A stretch of 64,000 nucleotides of DNA from Roseiarcus sp963784805. Lineage in GTDB: Bacteria; Pseudomonadota; Alphaproteobacteria; Rhizobiales; Beijerinckiaceae. The stretch lies in NCBI GenBank assembly GCA_963784805.1, contig CAWASR010000008.1:744001-808000 (forward strand). The letters are read 5' to 3'. A program made the position numbers and the translations under genes. Of the stretch, positions 49,734 to 58,594 are shown piece after piece (position 1 is the stretch's first letter; each line of letters starts with the position of its first letter). The notes beneath the pieces were generated by a model. It did not search any database. It worked only from the letters and a program-made list of their open reading frames with translations, and was not told the origin of the DNA.

Positions 49734-50720
49734 TCACTCTTCCCCCTTTTGAGGCCGCCCGAGAAGCGCGTCAATCGCGCCGGGAACGTCGAGCGAGCTA
49801 TCGATCAGCGCCTCAACGCAATTGGAGATCGGCATGTCGACGCCGCGCGCGCGCGCCATCTCGCACAGGGCCGAGGCGGTGAAGGCGCCCTCGACCAGCC
49901 TTCCCGCTTTCGCCTCGCCGACGCTGCGGCCCTCGCCGAGCGCGAGGCCGAAGGAGTAGTTGCGCGACTGGGTCGAAGAGCAGGTCAGCACGAGATCGCC
50001 CAGGCCCGACAGGCCCATCAGCGTCGACCCTCTGGCGCCGAAGGCCTCGCCGAACCGGCGCAACTCGGCGAAACCGCGCGCGGTCAGAGCCGCGACCGCG
50101 CTCGCGCCGAGGCCGCGGCCGGCGGCGACTCCGCAGGCGATCGCGAGGACATTCTTGGCCGCCCCGCCGATCTCGACGCCGCGAACGTCGGTCGAATGAT
50201 AGAGCCGCAAGCTCGGTCCGCCCAAAAGACGGCAAAGGGCGCGGGCCAGGCCGGCGTTGCTCGCGGCGAGCGTCAACGCAGTCGGCAGGCCTGCCGCAAC
50301 GTCGGTGGCGAAGGACGGTCCCGAAAGGATGGCCGCCGGCCGCGCCGGCGCCGCCTGCAAGAGGACGTCGGTCATGAAGGCGTGCGTGCCGCGCTCGATG
50401 CCTTTTGCGCAGGCGACAAGGGGCGCCGCGCCCGGCAGCGCCGCGAGCAGCATCGCGACTTTGCGCGTCGCCTGAGCCGGTGTGGCGACCAAAACCAGAT
50501 CGCAGCGCGCGATTTCGGCGAGGTTGGCGGTGACCTTGACGGCTGCCGCGAGTTCGGCGCCCGGAAGCCTGTCGCTGCGCCGCGTCGCCTCGAGCTCGCG
50601 CATCCGGGCCGCGTCGCGCCCCCATAAAACAGCGTCTCGGCTCGCCGCGGCGGCGGCGTTGGCGAGAGCCATTCCCCACGCGCCGGCGCCGGCGACGCCG
50701 ATGACGCTTCCCTCCCTCAA
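49734..50720 (-). CDS. gpsA: glycerol-3-phosphate dehydrogenase [NAD(P)+]
   Basis: The ~328-residue enzyme reduces dihydroxyacetone phosphate to sn-glycerol-3-phosphate for phospholipid synthesis. It has VIGVAGAGAWGMALANAAAA (Rossmann motif), ACAKGIERGTHAFMTDVL, ILSGPSFATDVAAGLPTAL, GGAAKNVLAIACGVAAGRGL with the catalytic lysine, and a Gly-rich LMGLSGLGDL. The start is unclear: no ATG is well placed, so a TTG at 50720 is proposed, just before GAGGGAGGGAAG. It is divergent from the Tim44-like gene. Confidence 0.9.
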   Translation of the reverse strand: MREGSVIGVAGAGAWGMALANAAAAASRDAVLWGRDAARMRELEATRRSDRLPGAELAAAVKVTANLAEIARCDLVLVATPAQATRKVAMLLAALPGAAPLVACAKGIERGTHAFMTDVLLQAAPARPAAILSGPSFATDVAAGLPTALTLAASNAGLARALCRLLGGPSLRLYHSTDVRGVEIGGAAKNVLAIACGVAAGRGLGASAVAALTARGFAELRRFGEAFGARGSTLMGLSGLGDLVLTCSSTQSRNYSFGLALGEGRSVGEAKAGRLVEGAFTASALCEMARARGVDMPISNCVEALIDSSLDVPGAIDALLGRPQKGEE

Positions 50721-50898
50721 GTCCGCTCGCCCGGCATCGCCTTTTCCTCGACGCAAGGGAATGACCCGATCCGCGCCCGCCGCGCAAGCCCCAACCGCGG
50801 CTTGCCCGAGGCTGGCTCCTAGCCAAAACGCTGGCGAGCGCCTACTTATGGAGACTAGGCGTCGCTGCAAGGCGGCGGGCTTCGAGGATTTGAAACCG

Positions 50899-51597
50899 AT
50901 GCCGGACATCGACCTTTCGACTGTCATTTTTGCGCTGATCGCCCTGTTCGTAGTTTTCAAGCTGCGCTCGGTGCTCGGGACGCGAAACGACCAGGGCCGG
51001 CAGCCTGGCGGCCTACTGGCCCCGTTGCGGCGCGCGCCGGGACCGCCGAGCGCGCCGGTCGTTGCGACGGACCCAGGCGCCTCAAGGGCGGTGGCCGTCC
51101 CCCCCGCCGAGGACCGATGGCGGGGCTTCGCGGAGCCCAATACGCCCTTGTGGAACGGGCTCGACGCGATCGGAGCGGCTGACCGAAGCTTCGCGCCGCA
51201 GGCCTTCCTCTCCGGCGCGCGAATGGCTTACGACATGATCGTCCATGCTTTCGCCGCCGGCGATTCCGCGACGCTGCGCGGGCTGTTGGCGCCGGAAGCC
51301 TTTGCCAATTTCGACAATGCTATCCGCGCCCGCGCCGCGGCCGGTCACACCATGACAACGACTGTCGTGTCGATCGACGGGGCCACGATCGCCGGCGCGC
51401 GGCTCGTCGGCTCAACCGCGCAAATCGACGTGCGCTTCGCCGCCAAGCTCGCCTCTGTGACGCATGACGGCGCAGGCGCCGTCGTCGACGGTTCGTCCGA
51501 AACGGTCGCCGACCATGTCGACGTCTGGACCTTTACCCGCGACGTTCATTCTCGCGATCCCAACTGGCAGCTGAGTGCGACCGAAGCGGAAAGCTGA
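50899..51597 (+). CDS. Tim44/TimA-like membrane-anchored protein
   Basis: The 232-residue protein begins MPDIDLSTVIFALIALFVVF, a single N-terminal membrane anchor. A Pro/Ala-rich linker leads to a Tim44-like domain (FLSGARMAYDMIVHAFAAGD, LRGLLAPEAFANF, WTFTRDVHSRDPNWQLSATE). Such proteins precede mltA and smr in many alphaproteobacteria. Its role is thought to be membrane-associated, possibly in respiratory or cell-envelope assembly; not established. The ATG at 50848 in the same frame is a less likely start. Confidence 0.88.
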   Translation: MPDIDLSTVIFALIALFVVFKLRSVLGTRNDQGRQPGGLLAPLRRAPGPPSAPVVATDPGASRAVAVPPAEDRWRGFAEPNTPLWNGLDAIGAADRSFAPQAFLSGARMAYDMIVHAFAAGDSATLRGLLAPEAFANFDNAIRARAAAGHTMTTTVVSIDGATIAGARLVGSTAQIDVRFAAKLASVTHDGAGAVVDGSSETVADHVDVWTFTRDVHSRDPNWQLSATEAES

Positions 51598-51620
51598 GCT
51601 TCGACCGGCCGGCGACAACC

Positions 51621-52715
51621 GTGCCGCCGCGTCTCGCGCCGCTCGATTTTGCAAGCCTCGTCGGCTTTCCCGACGACGATCTCCTGGCGGCCTACCGTTG
51701 CTTTGAGCGCTCGGCGCCCGTCCTGGTCGAGGCCGGGGCGGGAGCGCGGCCGGCTCTCCCGCCGACGCTCGCGCTGGTCGCGAACGCGCGCGCGGCTCTC
51801 GACGCGGACATCCACGACGCAGCGGGCGCGCGAGGCTTCTTCGAGAGTCGGTTTCGGCCATTCCGGGTCTTGCCTGATAGCGGGAAGGACGGATTCCTGA
51901 CCGGCTACTACGAGCCCTGCGTCGCCGGGGCCGCCGCGGAATCCGAAGCATTCCGCTGGCCGATCCTTGCGCGTCCCGCCGATCTGCAAACCTTCGCACA
52001 GGATGAGGCGGCCGAGGGCGTCCCCATCGGCGTGAGCGCCGCCAGGCGCCGAAGCGACGGTTCGCTTGTCCCCTACGACGATCGGGAGGCAATCGAGAGC
52101 GAGCGGCTGAACGCGATCGTCTGGCTTCGCGACGCGGTCGAAGCCTTTCTCATTCAGGTGCAGGGCTCGGCGCAAGTCGAGTTCCCTGACGGCCGGCGCG
52201 CGCGTCTCGCCTATGATGGCCGCAACGGCCTGCCTTATACGTCGATTGGCCGGATTCTGATCGAAGCGGGAGAGATAGCGGAAAGCGCCATGTCGCTTGC
52301 GAGCCTGAAGGCGTGGCTCCGCGCGGCGGGCCTTGGCGAAGGCGAACGGGGATTGGCGTTGATGCGTCGCAATCGATCATTCGTGTTCTTCAGGCTGGTC
52401 GAGGATTTCGACCCGGAGAGCGGTCCGGTCGGCGGCGCCGGGACGCCCCTGACGCCCCTGCGCTCGATCGCCGTCGACCGGAGCCATTGGGCCTATGGCC
52501 TGCCGTTCTGGATCGAGGCGGAATTGCCTTGGGTCGATGATTCGCCGCGCCCGTTCCGCCGGCTGATGATCGCTCAGGATACCGGCTCGGCGCTTGCGGG
52601 ACCGGCCCGCGCCGACATATTCTTCGGCGGAGGCGACGCGGCTGGCGTCCGTGCCGGAGCGATTCGCCACCCCGGCGGGTTCGTCGTGCTGCTGCCGGTC
52701 GGAGACGAGCCGTGA
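51621..52715 (+). CDS. mltA: membrane-bound lytic murein transglycosylase A (MltA)
   Basis: The 364-residue protein has the MltA domain (GFLTGYYEPCVAGAAAE, LIQVQGSAQVEFPDGRRARL, YDGRNGLPYTSIGRILIEAG). The C-terminal 3D domain holds conserved aspartates (MIAQDTGSALAGPARADIFF). It cleaves peptidoglycan glycan strands to 1,6-anhydro products. It starts at GTG 51621; no lipobox or signal peptide is visible at this start, which is odd for an envelope enzyme. Its stop overlaps smr. Confidence 0.92.
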   Translation: MPPRLAPLDFASLVGFPDDDLLAAYRCFERSAPVLVEAGAGARPALPPTLALVANARAALDADIHDAAGARGFFESRFRPFRVLPDSGKDGFLTGYYEPCVAGAAAESEAFRWPILARPADLQTFAQDEAAEGVPIGVSAARRRSDGSLVPYDDREAIESERLNAIVWLRDAVEAFLIQVQGSAQVEFPDGRRARLAYDGRNGLPYTSIGRILIEAGEIAESAMSLASLKAWLRAAGLGEGERGLALMRRNRSFVFFRLVEDFDPESGPVGGAGTPLTPLRSIAVDRSHWAYGLPFWIEAELPWVDDSPRPFRRLMIAQDTGSALAGPARADIFFGGGDAAGVRAGAIRHPGGFVVLLPVGDEP

Positions 52716-53275
52716 AGGAGGCCCCTCCCGCCCGCATCCACCGACTGAGGCGTCTCAGCGACGAGGAGATCGCGCTGTGGAGAGAAGTGGCGCGCGGCGT
52801 CACCCGGCGCCGAGACGCGAGTCTGCCTGCGCCTTCGAAAACCCTTTCTCCCAATCCGCCTCGAGACCCGGAGCCTGTCGCCGCCGACGTACGCGGGGCA
52901 GGGCCGGCGGCGCGAGGCGCGCCCCCGCTTGCGCCGATCGAACGCCGATTGAAACGCCAGCTTGCGCGCGGACGCGGCGCGATCGACGGCGCAATCGATC
53001 TGCACGGCATGACTCAGGCCGAGGCGCATCAGGCCCTGCGCGGCTTCCTGCGTCATTCGCAGGCCCGCGGCGCGAGGCTGGTCATCGTCGTCACCGGCAA
53101 GGGGGCCCCGGCTGGCGATACGGCGCGGTGGGGGCAGGAAAGCGGCGTGCTCAGACGGCTCACGCCTCACTGGCTGCGCGAGCACGACCTGCGCCCGGTT
53201 GTGCTCGGCTTTGAGGAAGCCGGCCGGAGCCATGGCGGATCGGGCGCGCTCTACGTGCGGCTTCGGCGACTTTAG
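52712..53275 (+). CDS. Smr/MutS2-C-terminal domain protein
   Basis: This 187-residue protein has a variable, proline-rich N-terminal half and a C-terminal Smr domain: DLHGMTQAEAHQALRGFL, RLVIVVTGKG and SGALYVRLRR. Smr domains are nucleases or nucleic-acid-binding modules. The GTG start at 52712 overlaps the mltA stop (GTGA). The order Tim44-like, mltA, smr is conserved in Rhizobiales. Confidence 0.93.
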   Translation: MKEAPPARIHRLRRLSDEEIALWREVARGVTRRRDASLPAPSKTLSPNPPRDPEPVAADVRGAGPAARGAPPLAPIERRLKRQLARGRGAIDGAIDLHGMTQAEAHQALRGFLRHSQARGARLVIVVTGKGAPAGDTARWGQESGVLRRLTPHWLREHDLRPVVLGFEEAGRSHGGSGALYVRLRRL

Positions 53276-53616
53276 CCCGCATTTCTCACGCTGACGCGCA
53301 TCTTCATGGCAAGCTCGCGACGCAGATCATGGCGAAGGCGCCGCAATTGTTCGTCAAGACGCCGGAGATCCAGCGGATGGAAGTTCTCGCCGACAAACTT
53401 CCCCACTGAGGGTGAGCGTTTGGCGCAGCGGCGCCAAAGGACGCGGGGATCGGCATCGCGACCCTGGGGCGCCGGTCTTGGGGACTCGAGTGGCGTCTGC
53501 GCTGGCGAAGGGCGTGGGACATGTCCCGTGAGACCGGTCCCACGCCCTCTGTTTGACTCGTCCTTACTTTCGCCTCGAACGCAATGGTCACGCGTGTTGG
53601 CGCAGTGTCTCGCCTC
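53276..53616. other. intergenic region with a short protein-like remnant
   Basis: The plus-strand frame 53290-53409 reads GKLATQIMAKAPQLFVKTPE then IQRMEVLADKLPH and a stop. It looks like the natural C-terminus of some protein, but it has no start and I cannot name it. It may be a gene fragment. The rest holds nothing I recognise. Confidence 0.35.
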
Positions 53617-53671
53617 GCGCGGCTAGGAACTTCGCGCCCGACGTGTTAGGCAGCCGGCCTCATGGCGGACA
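53617..53671 (+). repeat. direct repeat upstream of the otsA fusion (partner of 56285-56339)
   Basis: GCGCGGCTAGG-ACTTCG, then GTGTTAGGCAGCCG and a GCGGAC core, match the region just before guaB at 56285-56339 in the same orientation. The two copies flank the trehalose-phosphate synthase fusion gene. Confidence 0.7.
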
Positions 53672-53907
53672 GCAAACGAATCCGTTCGCAAAGAGTTCGG
53701 ACCACGGGCAGCGTCGTCGGATGGACTGACGCGCCTCGACGGCTTCGGGCGCGTGTTGCGGGTCCGCCGGCCGCGGATCGACAGCTGCTCGGTCTTTATC
53801 GCATGCCGCCCGGCGACCGCGGGGCCCTGCGGATTTTCGCGCTTCGGCGCGATGGCGGCGCTGATCATCGCGGCGAGGCGTCTTTCGACCGGCTGGGAGA
53901 AAGCGCT

Positions 53908-56202
53908 ATGAACGGCAGCGTTGCGCAAAGCTCGCCGACAGCTGCGGCGGTCCGTTGGTGGGCGAGCCTCCGGTCCGCCGTCGCGAGACTGCTGCGCGTC
54001 CCATCGATCCGGTATACGCTGCTCGCGCTCGCCGCACTGGCGGTCATCATCGCGGCCATGACCCAGATGGCCTCTCTCATCATTGACCAGTGGTCGCAGC
54101 GCGACATCGAGTTGAGGGCCAGCCTGGTGTTCCGCTCGATTCGCGAGCGCGTCGCCTTCGGCCTCGCGGCTAAGACGGAAAGCGATCTCCAACCGTTTTT
54201 CGAGCGTCTCGCCGAGGACGAACGGCTGCTGGCGCTCGCCTATTGCGACAATCACGGCCATTTGCTCTATCCGACCAAGGAACTGCCGAAGGCGCTTCGC
54301 TGTCCCAGCCCGCCGCTTCCGAAGGTCGATACGTTCAGCGTCCTTCGCGAGGGCGGACGTTCCATTTCGGTCGCCCTGTTTCCGATTTCCACCACGGGAA
54401 ACGAGGGGTCGCTGCTGGTGGTGCACGACCTTACATACATCGCGCGGCGTGCGCACGAGGCCGAGTTCTATGTCGCTCTCGCCCTTACCGGCGTCGCCGG
54501 CGGGCTTGGGCTGCTGGCGACCGCGATCGTGCTGGCCTTGCAGAAGGGCTGGACCAAATCGCTTCGCGCGGCGATCGCCAATCTCAATCGCGGCCGCCAG
54601 GGTGACGGCCCGCGGCACGCCGAGCTGCCGATCGGGCGCGACATCGAGGCGATGCTGTCTGAGCTTCGCCTCGAGCGGAAGTACGCGGACGGCATCCATG
54701 TCGAATGGTCGCCGAAAACGCTGCACCAGCTCCTCGACGAGGAGTTGCCGGGCGCAGAGGTCATCGTGGTCTCCAATCGCGAACCCTATATCCACAACCG
54801 CCTGGACGGGCGCGTCACGGTTCAGACCCCGGCGAGCGGTCTCGTCGCGGCGCTCGAACCCGTCATGCGCGCTTGCGGCGGCGTCTGGATCGCGCACGGC
54901 TCGGGCTCGGCCGATCGCGACACCGTGGACAAGCGCGATCGGGTCGCGGTTCCTCCCGGCAATCCCGCCTACGCGCTGCGGCGCGTTTGGCTCACCGACG
55001 AGGAACAGGACGGATATTACTACGGGCTCGCCAACGAGGGACTGTGGCCGCTCTGCCATATCGCCTTCGTGCGACCCACGTTTCGTGAGCAAGACTGGGC
55101 TTATTACGTTGCGGTCAACCAGCGCTTCGCCGACGTCGTCGTCGAGGAGGCCGATCATGACAATCCGATCGTGCTGGTGCAGGACTATCAATTCGGGATG
55201 CTGCCGCGCATGCTGCGCGACCGGCTGCCGCGGGCGACGATCATCACCTTCTGGCATATTCCGTGGCCCAACCCGGAGACCTTCAGCATCTGCCCCTGGC
55301 GCGAGCAGATCATCGACGGCTTGCTTGGCAGTTCGATCCTCGGCTTCCACACTCAGTTTCATTGCAACAATTTCATCGAGGCGGTGGACCGATTCATGGA
55401 AAGCCGCATCGACCGGGAGCGAAGCTCGGTGACGCTCGGGGGCCACGAGACCCTGGTGCGTCCATACCCGATTTCGATCGAGTGGCCGCCAGCGGCGCTG
55501 GCCCGGCAGGCGCCCGTGGAGGAGTGCCGCGAGGCCGTGAGGACCCGTTACGGTCTGACCGCGGACGCGCGCGTCGCTGTGGGAATCGAGCGCTTCGACT
55601 ATACCAAGGGCATCGTCGACCGCATGCGCGCCGTCGACGTCCTTCTGGAGCGTCATCCGGAATGGCGCGGCAAGTTCGTCTTCATCCAGGCGGCGGCGCC
55701 GACCCGCAGCAAGCTCAACGCCTATAAGGCCCTGCAAGCGGAGGCGATTCGAGAGGCCGAAGAGATCAACGCGCGCCACGGCGACGGCGCCTACAGGCCG
55801 ATCGTATTGTCGATTCGCCATCACGAACCGGACGAGGTTTTCGAGCTCTTCCGGGCCGCTGACCTGTGCATCGTCTCGAGCCTGCACGACGGCATGAACC
55901 TCGTCGCCAAGGAATTCGTCGCTGCGCGCGACGACGATCGAGGCGTGCTTGTGCTGTCGGGTTTCGCCGGCGCGTCCCGGGAACTGTCGGAGGCGCTGAT
56001 TGTAAACCCCTATGACACCCACGGCATGGCCGAGACGATCGACGAGGCCTTGCGGATGCCGCAAAGCGTGCAAAGCGAGCGCATGCGGGTGATGCGCGAC
56101 CTGGTTCGGCAGCGCAACGTCTACCGATGGGCGGCGCAGATGCTCCTCGACGCGGCCCGCCTCAGGCGGCGCGAGAACATCGCCTTGGCGGCCATGACCT
56201 AA
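53908..56202 (+). CDS. membrane-sensor-fused trehalose-6-phosphate synthase (GT20)
   Basis: The protein is about 764 residues. The N-terminal ~260 residues form a sensor-like module: a first membrane helix (YTLLALAALAVIIAAMTQMA), an extracytoplasmic region, and a second helix (YVALALTGVAGGLGLLATAI) with a HAMP-like stretch. A GT20 trehalose-6-phosphate synthase domain follows (VSNREPYIHNRLDGRVTVQT, VQDYQFGMLPRMLRDRLPRA, WHIPWPNPETFSICPW, GIERFDYTKGIVDRM, VVSSLHDGMNLVAKEF). It should make trehalose-6-phosphate under membrane-signal control. No phosphatase (otsB) is adjacent. Start 53908 has GGGAGA upstream; the frame is open from 53662. Confidence 0.88.
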   Translation: MNGSVAQSSPTAAAVRWWASLRSAVARLLRVPSIRYTLLALAALAVIIAAMTQMASLIIDQWSQRDIELRASLVFRSIRERVAFGLAAKTESDLQPFFERLAEDERLLALAYCDNHGHLLYPTKELPKALRCPSPPLPKVDTFSVLREGGRSISVALFPISTTGNEGSLLVVHDLTYIARRAHEAEFYVALALTGVAGGLGLLATAIVLALQKGWTKSLRAAIANLNRGRQGDGPRHAELPIGRDIEAMLSELRLERKYADGIHVEWSPKTLHQLLDEELPGAEVIVVSNREPYIHNRLDGRVTVQTPASGLVAALEPVMRACGGVWIAHGSGSADRDTVDKRDRVAVPPGNPAYALRRVWLTDEEQDGYYYGLANEGLWPLCHIAFVRPTFREQDWAYYVAVNQRFADVVVEEADHDNPIVLVQDYQFGMLPRMLRDRLPRATIITFWHIPWPNPETFSICPWREQIIDGLLGSSILGFHTQFHCNNFIEAVDRFMESRIDRERSSVTLGGHETLVRPYPISIEWPPAALARQAPVEECREAVRTRYGLTADARVAVGIERFDYTKGIVDRMRAVDVLLERHPEWRGKFVFIQAAAPTRSKLNAYKALQAEAIREAEEINARHGDGAYRPIVLSIRHHEPDEVFELFRAADLCIVSSLHDGMNLVAKEFVAARDDDRGVLVLSGFAGASRELSEALIVNPYDTHGMAETIDEALRMPQSVQSERMRVMRDLVRQRNVYRWAAQMLLDAARLRRRENIALAAMT

Positions 56203-56284
56203 CGACGGCGCGCCCCGCCGCCTGACGGCGGGCGACATCCGCGACGTCGGATATCGGCCCAGCCGCGCGGGTCTGCGTGCTGCA

Positions 56285-56339
56285 GCGCGGCTAGGCACTT
56301 CGGCCGCGCCGTGTTAGGCAGCCGCGCCATACGGCGGAC
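56285..56339 (+). repeat. direct repeat upstream of guaB
   Basis: This matches 53617-53671 in the same orientation, with a handful of differences and a short gap. It ends about 18 bases before the guaB start, so it probably includes part of the guaB leader. Confidence 0.7.
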
Positions 56340-56356
56340 GACGAAGGGCAGCGGCG

Positions 56357-57850
56357 ATGGCGATCGTGGAGACGGAAGGCTTTCCCGAGGGACTCGCGTT
56401 CGACGACGTGCTGCTGCGCCCCGGCCACAGCCTGGTCATGCCGGGGGCGACCGATATCGGCTCGCGCCTCACCCGGACCATCCGGCTCAATCTGCCGATC
56501 GTCTCCTCGGCGATGGACACCGTCACCGAGGCGCGGCTCGCCATCGCGATGGCGCAAGCGGGCGGCATCGGGGTGATCCACCGCAATCTGGAGCCCGCCG
56601 ATCAGGCCGAGGAGGTGCGCAAGGTCAAGCGCTTCGAAAGCGGCATGGTGGTCGACCCGATCACCATCTTCCCCGACTCGACGCTCGCCGACGCGCTCGC
56701 GGTCATGCGCCGCGCCTCGATCTCGGGCATCCCGGTGGTCGAACGCGGCGGCGACGGCAAGCCGGCGAGACTCGTCGGCATTCTCACCAACCGCGACGTG
56801 CGCTTCGCCGACGATCCGCGCCAGCCGGTCACCGAGTTGATGACGCGCGAGGTGGTGACCGTCGGCGAGGGCGTCAGCCACGACGAGGCGCGCCGCCTCC
56901 TTCACCAGCGCCGCATCGAGAAGCTGGTGGTCGTCGACGAAGGGGGGCGTTGCGTCGGCCTGATTACGGTCAAGGACATCGAGAAGGCGACCGCGCATCC
57001 CAACGCGGCCAAGGACGTGGACGGGCGCCTGCGGGTCGCGGCCGCGACCACGGTCGGCGACAAGGGTTTCGAGCGCGCCGAGCTGCTGATGGCCGCAGGC
57101 GTCGACTGCATCGTCGTCGACACCGCGCACGGGCATTCCGAGCAGGTGCTTCAGCAGGTTCGCCGGATCCAGCGCGCGACCAACAAGGTCTCGGTCATCG
57201 CCGGCAATGTGGCGACCCGCGAGGGCGCCGCGGCGCTGATCGACGCCGGGGCCGACGCGATCAAGGTCGGTATCGGGCCGGGTTCGATCTGCACCACCCG
57301 GATCGTCGCCGGCGTCGGGGTGCCGCAGCTCACCGCCATTCTTGAGGCGGCCGAGGCCGGGCGTGCGGCGGGCGTGCCGGTGATCGGCGACGGCGGCGTC
57401 AAGTTTTCCGGCGATCTCGCCAAGGCGATCGCGGGCGGGGCGGATTGCGTGATGATCGGCTCGCTGCTGGCGGGCACCGACGAGAGCCCGGGCGAAGTGT
57501 TCCTGTACCAGGGCCGCTCCTACAAGAGCTATCGGGGCATGGGCTCGCTGGCCGCGATGGCGCAGGGCTCGGCCGACCGCTATTTCCAGCAGGACGTCAG
57601 CGATCAGATGAAGCTGGTGCCGGAGGGCGTGGAGGGGCAGGTGCCCTACCGCGGCCCGGTCGGAGCGATCGTGCATCAGCTCGCCGGCGGGCTTCGCGCC
57701 GCCATGGGCTATGTCGGGGCCGCGACGATCCCCGAGTTCCAGCGCAAGGCGCGCTTCATGCGCATCACCAGCGCGGGCTGGCGTGAAAGCCACGTCCACG
57801 ACGTGGCGATCACCCGCGAGAGCCCGAACTACCACCCCTCGGGCGCGTGA
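56357..57850 (+). CDS. guaB: inosine-5'-monophosphate dehydrogenase
   Basis: The 497-residue enzyme oxidises IMP to XMP in GMP synthesis. It has FDDVLLRPGHSLVMPGATDI, two CBS domains at about residues 95-205, and VIAGNVATREGAAALIDAGA. The catalytic loop GPGSICTTRIV carries the nucleophilic cysteine, and GMGSLAAMAQGSADRYFQQD is the flap. It is intact. A direct repeat lies immediately upstream. Confidence 0.97.
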   Translation: MAIVETEGFPEGLAFDDVLLRPGHSLVMPGATDIGSRLTRTIRLNLPIVSSAMDTVTEARLAIAMAQAGGIGVIHRNLEPADQAEEVRKVKRFESGMVVDPITIFPDSTLADALAVMRRASISGIPVVERGGDGKPARLVGILTNRDVRFADDPRQPVTELMTREVVTVGEGVSHDEARRLLHQRRIEKLVVVDEGGRCVGLITVKDIEKATAHPNAAKDVDGRLRVAAATTVGDKGFERAELLMAAGVDCIVVDTAHGHSEQVLQQVRRIQRATNKVSVIAGNVATREGAAALIDAGADAIKVGIGPGSICTTRIVAGVGVPQLTAILEAAEAGRAAGVPVIGDGGVKFSGDLAKAIAGGADCVMIGSLLAGTDESPGEVFLYQGRSYKSYRGMGSLAAMAQGSADRYFQQDVSDQMKLVPEGVEGQVPYRGPVGAIVHQLAGGLRAAMGYVGAATIPEFQRKARFMRITSAGWRESHVHDVAITRESPNYHPSGA

Positions 57851-57917
57851 TTTTCTGTCCCTTCCGCAACGGCGGGCGGAGTCCGGGGCGCCTTGTCGCC
57901 CGCGCCCGTAAATCGGG

Positions 57918-58056
57918 CGGGAAATGATTCCAAGCCGGAGGAAAGCCAATCCAAGCCAGGGGAAGCGAAATCCAAATCCGCGGAAGCGGAATCCAAGGAA
58001 TTTCCTTCCCCGAATCGAGATTTTTCAATGGCTTATGGGCGATTCCAAATAAAAAA
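57918..58056 (+). repeat. dispersed GGAA-rich repeat element, copy 2
   Basis: Irregular units such as GGAGGAAAGCCAATCCAA and GGAAGCGAAATCCAA precede a core TTTCCTTCCCCGAAT and TTTTTCAATGGCTTATGGGC, then GATTCC. Copy 1 at 30756-30905 has the same order on the other strand. The frame across it (EAKSKSAEAESK...FPSPNRDFSMAYGRF) parallels the one in copy 1. Confidence 0.6.
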
Positions 58057-58447
58057 TTTTTCGACCCGCGATTTCGCACATCGCGCTCGCGTGAATTCTC
58101 CCCTCAAAGCGGCGCTTTCTCCCCTCGGGAAACGAGCCGGGCGAGCGGTTTGCGAGACGGGCCGCGGAGCGTCGATCATTCCCACAGCCTAGCACGGTTT
58201 TTGATTATCAGGAAGGATTTGTCGCGACCGTCGGGATTCGTCCCGCCAAACCATCCGTCGGCGGGTCCCGCAACTGGCTTGCCGGGCGTGGTCCGGGCCC
58301 CGTGGTCTGGCGCGCGCCGGCCCTCGGGAGTAGTTTGGCGCCGTCGCCGCCGCCGGCAGCCGCCGCTTCGAAACGGCGCGGGCCGCGGGGCGTTTTGACC
58401 GGCGCGAGGAGCCGACGGCGGGAAGGGGTCCCTGGTTCTGACGGTAT
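58057..58447. other. intergenic region without a recognised gene
   Basis: GC-rich stretch after the repeat element and before the small lipoprotein gene on the minus strand. No recognisable protein, RNA or terminator. Confidence 0.4.
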
Positions 58448-58594
58448 CTAGCTGTGGTTTTCGAGCTGGGTCTTGGCGTCGAGCGGCTTCGCCGGCGGCG
58501 CGACCACCTGCGGCGGCGGGGGCGGCGGCGCGGCGCAGGCGCCAAGACCAGCCAGCACGGCCGACGCGGCGACGGCGCGAAGAATCCTGGGCAT
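58448..58594 (-). CDS. small proline-rich lipoprotein
   Basis: This 48-residue frame begins MPRILRAVAASAVLAGLGAC, a short lipoprotein signal with lipobox LGAC (Cys20). A run of prolines (AAPPPPPPQVVAPP) and a charged end KPLDAKTQLENHS follow. Tiny lipoproteins of this form are common and poorly annotated. No partner gene is obvious, and the frame is open much further upstream, so the start rests on the signal peptide alone. Confidence 0.6.
   Translation of the reverse strand: MPRILRAVAASAVLAGLGACAAPPPPPPQVVAPPAKPLDAKTQLENHS

Noticed and set aside
53623..56298. Long minus-strand open frame opposite the trehalose-phosphate synthase gene
   Set aside because: The plus strand has clear GT20 motifs; the minus translation has none and shows shadow composition.
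57918..58056. GGAA-rich units as a CRISPR array
   Set aside because: Units are short, irregular and lack constant-length spacers, and no cas gene is present.
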